Shown piece after piece: positions 24,657-38,445 of a stretch of 64,000 nucleotides of DNA. Below the pieces are notes generated by a model. That model was given only the letters and a program-made list of their open reading frames with translations. It was not told the origin of the DNA and ran no database searches. The translations under genes and the position numbers were made by a program. The DNA is taken from positions 56,033,812 through 56,097,811 of the forward strand of contig CM049314.1 in NCBI GenBank assembly GCA_026874595.1. The letters run 5' to 3'. The DNA comes from Sipunculus nudus. Taxonomy: Eukaryota > Annelida > Sipuncula > Golfingiida > Sipunculidae. Numbering within the stretch: position 1 is the first letter of the stretch; each line of letters opens with the position of its first letter.

Positions 24657-26949
24657 GTAAGTACCCACCTTGCTGTATTTGTGCTAGTTCCAGTTTCATT
24701 TTCAAATACAGACTTTTCATGGCAACATTGAGTCATGTTTTAATCCATTTAACATATATGGGTTCCCATTATCAAATCATCATAACACTTCTTCAGGGTT
24801 GTTCAGGGTTTGGTGTTTGGCCAGATACCAACATTTATCTCTTTGTCTAAGTGACCAGTTGAGTGGGTAGATCAATTATGGGTTGTAGTTGTTTCACTTA
24901 CTGAATACTGCTTGTTTTTCATTTGGAACTGTTCCCCTATATGATAACAATGATCTTATTTAATTATGAATGTGATATTCTTATACTTGGGTACAATTTA
25001 AAGCTCTAGCGGTGATAAATCCTGGAGTGCTGGACAAGGTATTGCTTTGTCATCCCTCCATTTGACAGTTAGAGTGCCATGTTGTTTGACCTTCTGTGAC
25101 ATTCTGATACATATTTTTCGCATTCCTACCCTACCAATACAAATGGACCACTGCATTGAGATCCCCTGGAAAATTAAGGGTGAACCCTGATCCAATAATG
25201 ATCCATATACTTCTCAGCATGGTCTCAAATTAAAAACCACAATAGACTTTCCTTAAAGATTTCTATAAACAGTCTGCATAACACCAGACAATAGGGCAGA
25301 ATTAAGTTAACCACAATCAGTCAAATTATAATGCACGTATAGCTACCTGGGTTGAGTTACCTAATTGACTTATCTAATTTTAAGATTCAGTTGTTGTTTT
25401 TCAATATGTTGGTATACAGATATCATGGTTTATCGTTTTATTGTTTTTTTGGTATTTAAATATAAACAAAGTGTTTATATGATATCAGTATCTGATTATC
25501 AGTATCAGTGTCTGATTATCATTATCTTAAATTGACCATCTTAGACTATGCATTTTTATTCTGGAATCTACATTTGTCTGACATGGTACCCATAAGGATC
25601 TAATTAGATCAATTTGAACTTGTTAAAAATTGTACCTTTGGAGCATCTTTTGTCATCTGGCATGTCAAGCTCCTGTGTGAACCACATTTGTCCCTATAGC
25701 TCTGCTTGGTAACCTTCTAGCACTACAATAGGGGTTGCATCAGTGCTCTGATGTACAGTTCAGTCCCCCAGTCACCAGTCACCCCCCACTAATTGATGAT
25801 GTTGATAGGTTTGTGGAACTGATATCTTAATTGTAAAGCAGACAATGCAATGTACCATACTTTTATGGGATTATAATTCCAGAGTAATTTGATTATCTGA
25901 TTTGCAATAATGTAGCTTCTGTAGAGTAATTTTAGACAAATTATATTTATCGATGAAGTTACCATAATTATCTAAATGACCAAATCTGGGAAATATTTAC
26001 AGTTTTTAATATAAATGTGCAGCCTTAAGTCTGACTGTGAAAATCAGCTTTACAATAGCTGTGATGTAACTGGAATCCATATAACAAAAATCACAATTTT
26101 TTGAGGTTTGTGATTTAATTTATAAACATGAATACAATTTGAGTATTAGGGTCTAAAACCCACTTCTATTATTTTTCCTGGTTCAATATTTTTTTTCATT
26201 CTTTTCCTGAATTGTCTGCTTTTATATAATTTTTTTAGATATGCCATTTTCCTGTAAGCCTTGCACTATGGGTTGCATATCTTGTCTCTTCACTTCTCGG
26301 TGGTTTTCACTTTCAACTTTACTCATGCCCCCTTTGCACAGCCATTTGGTCATTGCAGTTGATCAATGGTATAAATTCCTTTGCAACTGCTTTCTATTGT
26401 GGAACTGCTAACAGTTTGTCATAGTTGTTAAATCCAATCATTGTTCTCTCCCCCCCCCCCAACTCACTATGGCCTATTTGTACAGGCATGCAGTGGTGTG
26501 GGCACATTATGCAAACTGTTTACATTTTCTACAAAAATAGGAGCATCCTGCTTCGATTACAATATATTTACATGAACCTATGTGTATATTTTTTGTATTG
26601 TCAATAGTTTTGTAAAAGTTTTACAGTAATCTTGATAAAATATGAATCCTTATTTCACACATAATAAATCCTTCAGTTACCAAATAGAAACATGTCCAGA
26701 TGACAAACTATTTTTGGCAATAAATTTTTATGTCAAATGTATCCATTGCCCATTTAGTCCTTTCCACCTCATGTTTTCACCATAGCTTATATTCCCAATT
26801 TTCACTTTTAACCCTTTCAGGTGAGCACAATGACTTTTCGATCATATTTTCTTAGACGTTGTGTGTTTTAGTAGACTCTGCCATTTTGCGCAAAATATTT
26901 TCCATGTAGAATTGCAAATGTCTGTTTTGCATGCATCTTTTATTTCTAG
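24657..26949 (+). other. Intronic region with a possible degraded exon
   Basis: Between the third and last recognised exons the family's middle region (acidic and Arg-containing ATPase segments) should occur, but no clean exon is visible. The best candidate is about 25,010-25,190, after CTCTAG: GDKSWSAGQGIALSSLHLTV, which then loses the pattern. The rest is AT-rich with short repeats (CTGATTATC units at 25,485-25,520, a poly-C at 26,451-26,460). Confidence 0.25.
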
Positions 26950-27839
26950 GCATGGATATTTGTCCAAGATGAAAGGAATGCTTGGAAGACTGGCTTTAGC
27001 ATCCCACATTTTATCCCAAGCTGCTGGATTGGCAATGGCCAATAGACTCGCAGCTACTGAGTCAACGGAAAATAACTCTGATGTGGTGAAACAACAGTGG
27101 GATAAGTTTGTGTGCTCTCTTCCGGAGCGTCTTCCTGATGCTTCTCAAAGCCAAGCCACTGCACGACAAGAGGATCCTCGTCCAGGAACCTCTCACGTGG
27201 ATGCAGAGGGGTCATCAACTCCCACCTATGAGCGATCATGATCGGAGCCAGGACACTAGCCTTTCCCAAGAGTATCCGGAGCTGCCAAATCCTTATATAG
27301 AACTGGTCCCAACAGCGCAAGAAATGGCCCAGCCACTTCCTAATGGATATAAGGATACGAAGGAGTTAAACCAATTGTGGTGCACAGTCATTGATGGAAC
27401 CAGCGTCAGACATGCCATTCACGTTGCAAGGTATTTTGTGGAGTCCTATTTTGCCCTGCTCGAGGATGACATGCCAGCAGAGATTAACCAGTGCACACCA
27501 GCAGTTCCTATGACCATAAATGTAGGATCCACAAATATGCCGTATACGGCTGATGTTATTACACATTACCCAACCAAAGTGACAAAACTCTTACAGTTTG
27601 GGGAAACTGTCACCGCCGCACAGGCTTGTCGCCATAGACTTATCCCGCCTGTAAAACGTGATGGGAACTCTAAGTATCTGGCTGAAGACGCCCAAGCTTT
27701 CTTCAGTTTAGTGGCAGGGGCAGGTCTGGGTTCGGTGGTCCACAAAAAACACAAAGGGAAGAATACCACAGTATTTACACGGAAGTTGAGGGACGAAATA
27801 CCCAGTGCAGTGCAATCGAAATTACAATTAACATATTGA
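26950..27839 (+). pseudogene. DUF3987-like gene, last exon with a frame break
   Basis: Acceptor TTTTATTTCTAG. The first ~95 codons include HGYLSKMKGMLGRLALASHI, the Lys...Arg-Leu-Ala...His helix typical of the C-terminal part of DUF3987 proteins, then a Ser/Pro/Glu-rich linker. This frame stops at 27,239-27,241. A one-base shift somewhere in about 27,108-27,238 (a run of four G at 27,208-27,211 is a candidate) gives a second frame of nearly 200 codons with GTSVRHAIHVARYFVESYF, matching the family's next helix (a.~A..la.yf), to TGA at 27,837-27,839. The final ~100 residues are not recognised. GC content and codon use are higher than in the flanks, supporting former or present coding function. 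Confidence 0.55.
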
Positions 27840-28178
27840 GTGCAATTGCATGTGCTACTGTGACTAATCATGAGAACTATTTCTTCATGACTATAGTTCT
27901 TTATGTGGAGTGTAATCATGTTTGGTGCCTATGAAATGACTATATACATTGATTAATTTAAAGGCTCACAACAGAATTTTTACAGATATGTATATTTATC
28001 TATCTTAAATTTGACATTACATTATTTGTATGGTTGTGGACTGTACCTTAAATCCTTAATGTCTCCCATCATATTGCATCTTCTGGATTTTGTTTTTGTT
28101 GAGTTTTTCTTCATGCCAGATTGACCTGTCCATTTGTCAATTACCATTCTTTGGTGCCTGCCTTTTGTTTTGAGACAT

Positions 28179-28184
28179 AATAAA
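28179..28184 (+). terminator. Candidate polyadenylation signal AATAAA
   Basis: The canonical hexamer lies 340 bases after the stop codon of the last DUF3987-like exon, on the same strand. The hexamer is common in AT-rich DNA, so support is by position only. Confidence 0.35.
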
Positions 28185-28392
28185 TTCAGTTTGATCAGTG
28201 TCATCTTTTGCTACAATAGGTTTATATCATAATCTCAATATTGGACATTAGCTGCTTTGGGAACATTTTCACATCATGGACTGCTTTCTATTTAATATTG
28301 GTATTCCCAGTTTTTCCTCATTAAAGGCATCACTATTGATCACATAAGTCCAGTGTTGAGTGCAAATGATAATTTAGACTGACTCCTTTTTT

Positions 28393-28875
28393 AGCTCAGC
28401 TGACTATAAGTCATCTGAGCTATAGCCGTGCTCCATTGTCCGTCATCTGTCCATCTATCTGTCCGTACATGTGCCACGTTTTGAAACCCTAAGTCCAAGG
28501 AATCTTAAATTTGACAAATGATAGATGTCCCCAAGATCTCCTACCAAGCCAAAAACTGGGTCTTTGCAACTATGTTCCATTGAGAAAATTAGGAAAATCC
28601 TCAATTTTTCATTAAAAACCTTTTTTCACACCTCAGGACTGCCAAATGTCAAATACACTCATCTGTTTTTCTTAATATTTACCAAAAATAATCTCTATAT
28701 AGTTCCTCTGTTGATGCCAGAAATTAAATCTGTATAATTCAATTTTAAAAAGTTATGCGCCCAAAGATAATGCATTTTATAAATATTCAGGAAAGATTTT
28801 ATGATCACTTAACAAAAAACTTGTCCAAGCTAAGCATTTTTTTTCCAGTAATATAACTTTTATTAATCACTGGTA
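28393..28875 (+). mobile_element. Dispersed repeat R1, copy truncated by satellite A
   Basis: Begins with an intact foldback: arms AGCTCAG and CTGAGCT plus inner TGACT/AGTCA around loop ATA (28,393-28,421). GTCCGTC-type tetramers and the body follow, matching 14,700-15,175. Similarity ends at CCAGTAATATAACTTT.ATTAATCA, exactly where satellite A starts, while the right-arm copy continues for a further 870 bases. Confidence 0.75.
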
Positions 28876-31559
28876 TATTTCATTCATATCCGAAGGGTTA
28901 GGGTAACCTGATTCGGACATAGCATATACTTATAGTGACAAACATCCTGGATACGGATTTAGCATATATTAATAGTTCAAAACAGTGACCAACACTTACA
29001 GTAGTATTTCATGCCAAAGGATTAGGGTAACCCGCATCCTGATTAAAGCATATATTAAAAGTGACCTGCACTTACTTGAGTATATCATGCCTAAAGAGTT
29101 AGGGTAACCTGTATCCTGGATATAACATAGATTAATAGTTACATACGCTTACTGAAGTTTTTCATGTTAATGGGTTATGGTAATTGTATACCAGATACAG
29201 CAAATACTAATTATGTCTAACACTTACTACAGTATTTCATGGCCGAAGGGTTAGGGTTACCCGTATTCGGATATAACATTAATTAACAGGACAAACCCTA
29301 CCTGGAGAATTTCCTGCCTAAAAGGTTAGGGTATCCCATATCCCAGGTATAGTACAGTTAATAGTATCAAGCATTTACTGGATTATTTCCATCATATCCA
29401 AAGGGTTAGAGTAACCAGTCTTCAGATATAGTACATATTAATAATAACAAACACAAACTGGAGTATTTCATACCCGAAGGGTTAGAGTAAACTGTATCTG
29501 GGATATAGCATATATTAATAGTGAGAAACACCTACTGGAGTATTTCATGCCCGTAGGGTTAGGGTAACCCGTATCCCAGATATAGCATATATTAATAGTG
29601 AGAAACACTTCCTGGCTTATTTTATGGCCAAGGGGTTATGGCAAAGAACATATATTGACAAGCACTTACTGGAGTATTTCCATCATATCCAAAGGGTTAG
29701 GGTAACCCATCTTCGGACAAAGCATAAATTTATAGTGACACACACTTAGTGGAGTCTTTCATGCCAAAACGGTTAAGGTAACCTGTATCCTGGATATAGT
29801 ACATATTAATAGTAACAAACACTGACTGGAGTATTTCATATCTGAAGGGATAGTGTCCCGTATCCTGGATATAGCATATATTAATAGCAACAAACACTTA
29901 TAGAGGTAAATCATGCCTGAAGGGTTAGGGTAACCTGTATCCCGGATATAGCATATATTAATAGGGACAAACATTTACTGGAATATTTCATTCCCGGAGG
30001 ATAAACCTAACCCGTATCCTGGATATACCATATATTTATAGTGACAAACACTTAAAGGGGTGTGTCATGCCCGAAGGGTTAGGGTAACCCGTATTTTGGG
30101 TATAGCATATTATAAGTGACAAACACTTACTGGTGTATATCATGCTCGAAGGATTAGGGTAACCCGTTCTCCGGATATAGCATATATTAATAGTGACAAA
30201 CAGTTAAAGGGGTATGTCATGCCGGAAAGATCAGGGTAACCCGTTTCCCGGATATAGCATATATTAATAGTAACAATCACTTACTGGAGTATTTCATGCC
30301 CGAAGGGTTCGGGTCACCTGTATCTGAGATCTAGCATACAATAATAGTATACGGGGGTATTTTATGCCTGAAGGGTGAGGGTAACCCGTATTTAGTCACT
30401 ATTACTATTATTGACTGGAGTATTTCATACCCGAAGTTTTAGGGCAACCCGTTTCAAGGATATAGCATATATTAAAAGTGACAAACACTTACGGGGGTAT
30501 TTTATGCCTGAAGGGTGAGGGTAACCCGTATTTAGTTATAGCATACATTAATAGTGACATACACTTTCTGGAGTATTTCATAGCTGAAGGGTTAGGTTAA
30601 CCCGTTTCCCGGATATAGCATATATTAATAGTGACAAACACTTAAAGGAGTATGTCATGCCCGAAGGATTAGGGTAACCCGTTCTCCAGATATGGCATAT
30701 ATTATAAGTGACAATCACTTACTGGAGTTTTTCATGCCCGAAGGGTTAGGGAACCCTTATCCTGGATAGAGCATATATTAATAGTGACAAACACAAAGTT
30801 GTATGTCATGCCCAAAGGGTCAGGGTAACCCGTTTTCCGGATATTGCATATATTATAAGTGACAATCACTTACTGGAAAATTTTATGCCCGACGGGTTAG
30901 GGTACCCATATCCCGGATAAAGCATATATTGATAGTGACAAACACCCACTGGAGTATTTAAAGCATGAAGGGTTAGGGTAACCCTGATCCTAGATAAAGT
31001 ATATATTAATAATGACAAACACTTACTGGAGTATTCATACCGAAGGGGTTTGGTAACCCGTATCCTAGATATAGCATATATTAATAGTAACAAACACTTA
31101 CTGGAGTATTTCATGCCCGAAGGGTTAGGGTAACCCATATCTGAGATATAGCATATATTAATAGTGACAAACACCTACTGGAGTATTTCAAGCCCGAAGG
31201 GTTAGGGTATAACATATCTCGCATATAGCATATATTAATAGTGACAATCACCTACTGGAGTTTTTCATGCCCAAAGGGTTAGGGTATTCCATATCCTGGA
31301 TATAGCACATATTAATAGTGACAAACGCGGGGGTATTTTATGCTCGAAGGGTTAGGGTAATCCTTATCTTGGATATAGCATATATGAATAGTGACAAACA
31401 CATAAAGGAGTATTTCACGCCCGAGGGTTAGGGAACCCTTATCCCGGATAGAGCATATATTAATAGTGACAAACACTTAAAGGGGTATGTCATGCCCGAA
31501 GTGTTAGGGTAACCTGTTTTCCGGATATTGCATATATTATAAGTGACAAACACTTACTG

Positions 31560-34500
31560 GAGTATTTCATGCCCGAAGGGTTAGGGTAACCTGTATCCTG
31601 GATATAGCATAAATTAAAAGTGACAAACACTCACTGGAGTATTTCATGCCGTTACCCCGGATATAGCACATATTAAAAAATGACAAACACTTACTGGAGT
31701 ATTTCATGCCCGAAGGGTTAGGGTAACCCGTATCTGAGATATAGCATACAATAATAGTCACATACACTTACTGGAGTATTTCATACCCGAAGGGTAAGGG
31801 TAACCCGTTTCCCGGATATAGCATATATTAATAGTGACAAACATTTACGGGGTTATTTTATGCCCGAATGGTTTGGGTAACCCGTACTCCGGATATGGCA
31901 TATATTATAAGTGACAAACACTTACTGGAGTTTTTCATGCCCGAAGGGTTAGGGTAACCCGTATCCTAGTTATAGGATATATTAATAGGGACAAACACTT
32001 ACTGGAATATTTCATTCCCGGAGGGTAAACCTAACCCATATCCTGGATATACCATATATTTATAGTGACAAACACTTAAAGGGTTATGTTATGCCAGAAG
32101 GGTTAGGGTAACCCGTATTCCGAGTATGGCATATATTATAAGTAACAAACACTTACTGGTGTATATCATGCTCGAAGGATTAGGGTAACCCGTTCTCCGG
32201 ATATAGCATATATTAATAGTGACAAACATTTAAAGGGGTATGTCATTCTGGATAGATCAGGGTAACCCGTTTCCCGGATATAGCATATATTAATAGTGAC
32301 AAACACTTACGGGGGTATTTTATGCCTGAAGGGTTAGGGTAACCCGTATTTAGATATAGCATACATTAATAGTGACATACACTTACTGGAGTATTTCATA
32401 CCTGAAGGGTTAGGTTAACCCGTTTCCCGGATATAGCATATATTAATAGTGACAAACACTTAAAGGAGTATGTCATGCCCGAAGGATTAGGGTAACCCGT
32501 TTTCCGGATATTGCATATATTATCAGTGACAATCACTTACTGGAGTATTACATGCCCGACGGGTTAGGGTACCCATATCCCGGATAAAGCATATATTAAT
32601 AGTGACAAACACCCACTGGAGTATTTCACGCCCGAGGGTTATGGAACCCTTATCCTGGATAGAGCATATATTAATAATGACAAACACTTACTGGAGTATT
32701 CATACCGAAGGGGTTTGGTAACCTATATCCTAGATATAGCATATATTAATAGTAACAAACACTTACTGGAGTATTTCAAGCCCGAAGGGTTAGGGTAACA
32801 CATATCCCGCATATAGCATATATTAATAGTGACAAACACCTACCGGAGTTTTTCATGCCCAAAGGGTTAGGGTAACCCGTATCCTAGATATAGCATATAT
32901 TAATAATGACAAACACTGGAGTATTTCATACCGAAGGGTTTGGTAACCCGTATCCTGGATATAGCATATATGAATAGTGACAAACACTTACAGGAGTATT
33001 TCACGCCCCAGTGATAGGGAACCCTTATCCTGGATAGAGCATATATTAATAGTGACAAACACTTAAAGTTGTATATCATGCCCGAAGGCTTAGGGTAACC
33101 CGTTTTCCGGATATTGCATATATTATAAGTGAGAAACACTTACTGGAGTATTTCATGCCCGAAGGGTTAGGGTAACCCGTATCCCGGATATAGCATATAT
33201 TAATAGTGACTAACACGGGGGTATTTTATGCCCGAAGGGTTAGGGTAACCTGTTTTCCGGATATTGCATATATTATAAGTGACAAACACTTACTGGAGTA
33301 TTTCATGCCCGAAGGGTTAGGGTAACCTGTATCCTGGATATAGCATATATTAAAAGTGACAAACACACACTGGAGTATTTCATGCCCGAAGGGTTAGGGT
33401 AACCCGTATTCTAGATATATCATATATTAATAGCAACAAACATTTAGAGGAGTAAGTCATGCCTGAAGGGTTAGGGTAACCCGTATCCCGGATATAGCAT
33501 ATATTAATAGGGACAAACACTTACTGGAATATTTCATTCCGGGAGGGTAAACCTAACCCATATCCTTGATATACCATATATTTATTGTGACAAACACTTA
33601 AAGGGGTATGTCATGCCAGAAGGGTTAGGGTAACCGGTATTCCGAGTATTGCATATATTATAAGTGACAAACACTTACTGGTGTATATCATGCTCGAAGG
33701 ATTAGGGTAAACAGTATCCCGGATGTAGCATATATTAATAGTGACAAAGACCTACTGCAGTATTTCATGCAAAATAGGTTAGGGAAACCCTTCTTTCAGA
33801 TATAGCATATATATTTTAATAGTGACAAACACTTACTGGAGTATTTTATGCCAGAATGATAAGGGTAACCCATATCCCGGATTAGCATTTATTAAATGTA
33901 ACAAATACTTATTAGGGTATTTCATGCGAGCAGGGTTATGGATCCCCGTATCCCAGATATATCATATATTAATAGTAACACACACATACTGGGGATTTTC
34001 ATACACAAAGGGTTAGGGTAAACTGTATCCCGGGTATAGCATATATTAATAGTGACAAACACCTACTGGAGTATTTCATGCCCGTAGGGTTAGGGTAACC
34101 CGTATCCCGGATATAGCATATATTAATAGTGACAAACACCTACTGGAGTTTTTCAAACCCGAAGGGTTAGGGTAACCCGTGTCCCGGATATAGCATATAT
34201 TTATAGTGACAAACACCTACTGGAGTATTTCATGCCCAAAGGGTTAGGGTAACCTGTATCCTGGATATAGCATAAATTAAAAGTGACAAACACTCACTGG
34301 AGTATTTCATGCCGTTACCCCGGATATAGCACATATTAAAAAATGACAAACACTTACTGGAGTATTTCATGGCCGAAGGGTTAGGGTAACCCGTATCTGA
34401 GATATAGCATACAATAATAGTCACATACACTTACTGGAGTATTTCATACCCGAAGGGTAAGGGTAACCCGTTTCCCGGATATAGCATATATTAATAGTGA

Positions 34501-34850
34501 CAAACATTTACGGGGTTATTTTATGCCCGAATGGTTCGGGTAACCCGTACTCCGGATATGGCATATATTATAAGTGACAAACACTTACTGGAGTTTTTCA
34601 TGCCCGAAGGGTTAGGGTAACCCGTATCCTAGTTATAGGATATATTAATAGGGACAAACACTTACTGGAATATTTCATTCCCGGAGGGTTAACCTAACCC
34701 ATATCCTGGATATACCATATATTTAAAGTGACAAACACTTAAAGGGTTATGTTATGCCAGAAGAGTTAGGGTAACCCGTATTCCGAGTATGGCATATATT
34801 ATAAGTAACAAACACTTACTGGTGTATATCATGCTCGAAGGATTAGGGTA
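31560..34850. repeat. Block duplication in satellite A, offset 2,663 bp
   Basis: The segment of about 31,560-32,190 recurs almost unchanged at about 34,220-34,850 (for example ACTTACTGGTGTATATCATG at 32,151 and 34,814). Several irregular units, including one shortened by deletion (GCCGTTACCCCGG), are shared, so this is a copied block and not independent units. Confidence 0.75.
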
Positions 34851-37370
34851 AACCGTATCCCGGATGTAGCATATATTAAAAGTGACAAAGACTGACTGGA
34901 GTATTTCATATCTGAAGGGTTAGTTTCCCGTATCCTGAATATAGCATATATTAATAGCGAGAAACACTTATAGGAGTAAGTCATGCCTGAAGGGTTAGGG
35001 TAACCCGTATCCCGGATATAGCATATATTAATAGGGATAAACACTTACTGGAATATTTCATTCCCGGAGGGTAAACCTAACCCGTATCCTGGATATACCA
35101 TATATTTAAAGTGACAAACACTTAAAGGGGTGTGTCATGCCCGAAGGGTTAGGGTAACCTGTATTCCGGGTATAGCATGTTATAAGTGACAAACACTTAC
35201 TGGTGTATATCATGCTCGGAGGATTAGGGTAACCCGTTCTCCGGATATAGCATATATTAATAGTGACAAACATTTAAAGGGGTATGTCATTCTGGATAGA
35301 TCAGGGTAACCCGTTTCCCGGATATAGCATATATTAATAGTGACAAACACTTACGGGGGTATTTTATGCCTGAAGGGTTAGGGTAACCCGTATTTAGATA
35401 TAGCATACATTAATAGTGACATACACTTACTGGAGTATTTCATACCTGAAGGGTTAGGTTAACCCGTTTCCCGGATATAGCATATATTAATAGTGACAAA
35501 CACTTAAAGGAGTATGTCATGCCCGAAGGATTAGGGTAACCCGTTTTCCGGATATTGCATATATTATCAGTGACAATCACTTACTGGAGTATTTCATGCC
35601 CGACGGGTTAGGGTACCCATATCCCGGATAAAGCATATATTAATAGTGACAAACACCCACTGGAGTATTTCACGCCCGAGGGTTATGGAACCCTTATCCT
35701 GGATAGAGCATATATTAATAATGACAAACACTTACTGGAGTATTCATACCGAAGGGGTTTGGTAACCCGTATCCTAGATATAGCATATATTAATAGTAAC
35801 AAACACTTACTGGAGTATTTCATGCCCGAAGGGTTAGGGTAACCCGTATCTGAGATATAGCATATATTAATAGTGACAAACACCTACTGGAGTATTTCAA
35901 GCCCGAAGGGTTAGTGTAACACATATCCTGCATATAGCATATATTAATAGTGACAAACACTTACCGGAGTTTTTCATGCCCAAAGGGTTAGGGTAACCCG
36001 TATCCTAGATATAGCATATATTAATAATGACAAACACTGGAGTATTTCATACCGAAGGGTTTGGTAACCCGTATTCTGGATATAGCATATATGAATAGTG
36101 ACAAACACTTACAGGAGTATTTCACGCCCGAGTGATAGGGAACCCTTATCCTGGATAGAGCATATATTAATAGTGACAAACACTTAAAGTTGTATATCAT
36201 ACCCGAAGGCTTAGGGTAACCCGTTTTCCGGATATTGCATATATTATAAGTGAGAAACACTTACTGGAGTATTTCATGCCCGAAGGATTAGGGTAACCCG
36301 TATCCCGGATATAGCATATATTAATAGTGACAAACACGGGGGTATTTTATGCCCGAAGGGTTAGGGTAACCTGTTTTCCGGATATTGCATATATTATAAG
36401 TGACAAACACTTACTGGAGTATTTCATGCCCGAAGGGTTAGGGTAACCTGTATCCTGGATATAGCATATATTAAAAGTGACAAACACACACTGGAGTATT
36501 TCATGCCCGAAGGGTTAGGGTAACCCGTATTCTAGATATATCATATATTAATAGCAACAAACATTTTGAGGAGTAAGTCATGCCTGAAGGGTTAGGGTAA
36601 CCCGTATCCCGGATATAGCATATATTAATAGGGACAAACACTTACTGGAATATTTCATTCCGGGAGGGTAAACCTAACCCATATCCTGGATATACCATAT
36701 ATTTATTGTGACAAACACTTAAAGGGGTATGTCATGCCAGAAGGGTTAGGGTAACCCGTATTCCGAGTATTGCATATATTATAAGTGACAAACACTTACT
36801 GGTGTATATCATGCTCGAAGGATTAGGGTAAACAGTATTCCGGATGTAGCATATATTAATAGTGACAAAGACCTACTGCAGTATTTCATGCAAAATAGGT
36901 TAGGGAAACCCTTGTTTCAGATATAGCATATATATTTTAATAGTGACAAACACTTACTGGAGTATTTTATGCCAGAATGATAAGGGTAACCCATATCCCG
37001 GATTAGCATTTATTAAATGTAACAAATACTTATTAGGGTATTTCATGCGAGCAGGGTTATGGATCCCCGTATCCCAGATATATCATATATTAATAGTTAC
37101 ACACACATACTGGGGATTTTCATACACAAAGGGTTAGGGTAAACTGTATCCCGGATATAGCATATATTAATAGTGACAAACACCTACTGGAGTATTTCAT
37201 GCCCGTAGGGTTAGGGTAACCCGTATCCCGGATATAGCATATATTAATAGTGACAAACACCTACTGGAGTTTTTCAAACCCGAAGGGTTAGGGTAACCCG
37301 TGTCCCGGATATAGCATATATTAATAGTGACAAACACCTACTGGAGTATTTCATGCCCAAAGGGTTAGGG
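32180..37370. repeat. Block duplication in satellite A, offset 3,044/3,121 bp
   Basis: About 32,180-34,250 recurs at about 35,220-37,370. The offset is 3,044 at the left part (32,311 with 35,355) and 3,121 further right (32,900 with 36,021; 33,822 with 36,943). The copies therefore differ by exactly one 77 bp unit, a typical unequal-exchange footprint. Confidence 0.8.
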
Positions 37371-38445
37371 TAACCCGTATCCTAGATATGGCATATGTTA
37401 ATAATGACAAACTCTTACTGGAGTATTTTATACCGAAGGGGTTTGGTAACCCGTATCCTAGATATAGCATATATTAATAGTAACAAACACTTACTGGAGT
37501 ATTTCATGCCCGAAGGGTTAGGGTAACCCGTATCTGAGATATAGCATACAATAATAGTGACATACACTTACTTGAGTATTTCATACCCGAAGGGTTAGGG
37601 TAACCCGTTTCCCAGATATAGCATATATTAATAGTGACAAACACTAAGGGGGTATTTTATGCCCGAAGGGTTAGGGTAACCCTTATCATGGATATAGCAT
37701 ATATGAATAGTGACAAACACAGGAGTATTTCACGCCCGAGGGTTAGGGAACCCATATCCTGGATAGAGCATATATGAATAGTAACAAACGCTTAAAGGGG
37801 TATGTCTTACCCGAAGGGTTAGGGTTACCCGTTTTCCGGATATTGCATATAAGTGACAAACACTTACTGGAGTATTTCATGCCCGAAGGGTTAGGGTGAC
37901 CCGTATCCTAGATATAGCATATATATAAATAGCGACAAACACTCACTGGAGTATTTCATGCCCGAAGGGTTAGGGTAACCCGTATCCTGGATATAGCATA
38001 TATTAATAGTGATAAACACTTATAGGAGTAAGTCATGCCTGAAGGGTTAGGTAACCCGTATCTCGGATATTGCATATATTAATAGTGACAAACACTTACT
38101 GGAGTATTTCATACCTAAGGGGTTTGGTAACCCGTATCCTGGATATAGCATATATTAATAGTAACAAACACTTACTAGAGTATTTCCTGACCGAAGGGTT
38201 AGGGTAATCCGTTTCTGAGATATAGCATACAATAATAGTGACATACACTTACTGGAGTATTTCATACCCGAAGGGTTAGGGTACCCCGTTTCCCGGATAT
38301 AGCATATATTAATAGAGGCAAACACTTACGGGGGTATTTTATGCCCGAAGGGTTAGGGTAACCCTTATCCTGGATATAGCATATATGAATGGTGACAAAC
38401 ACTTACAGGACTATTACTTACTGGAGTATTTTATGCCAGAATGGT

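Noticed and set aside
26842-27919. Minus-strand open frames of 66-117 codons opposite the last DUF3987-like exon
   Set aside because: Antisense shadows of the coding exon; the plus strand has the splice site and family motifs.
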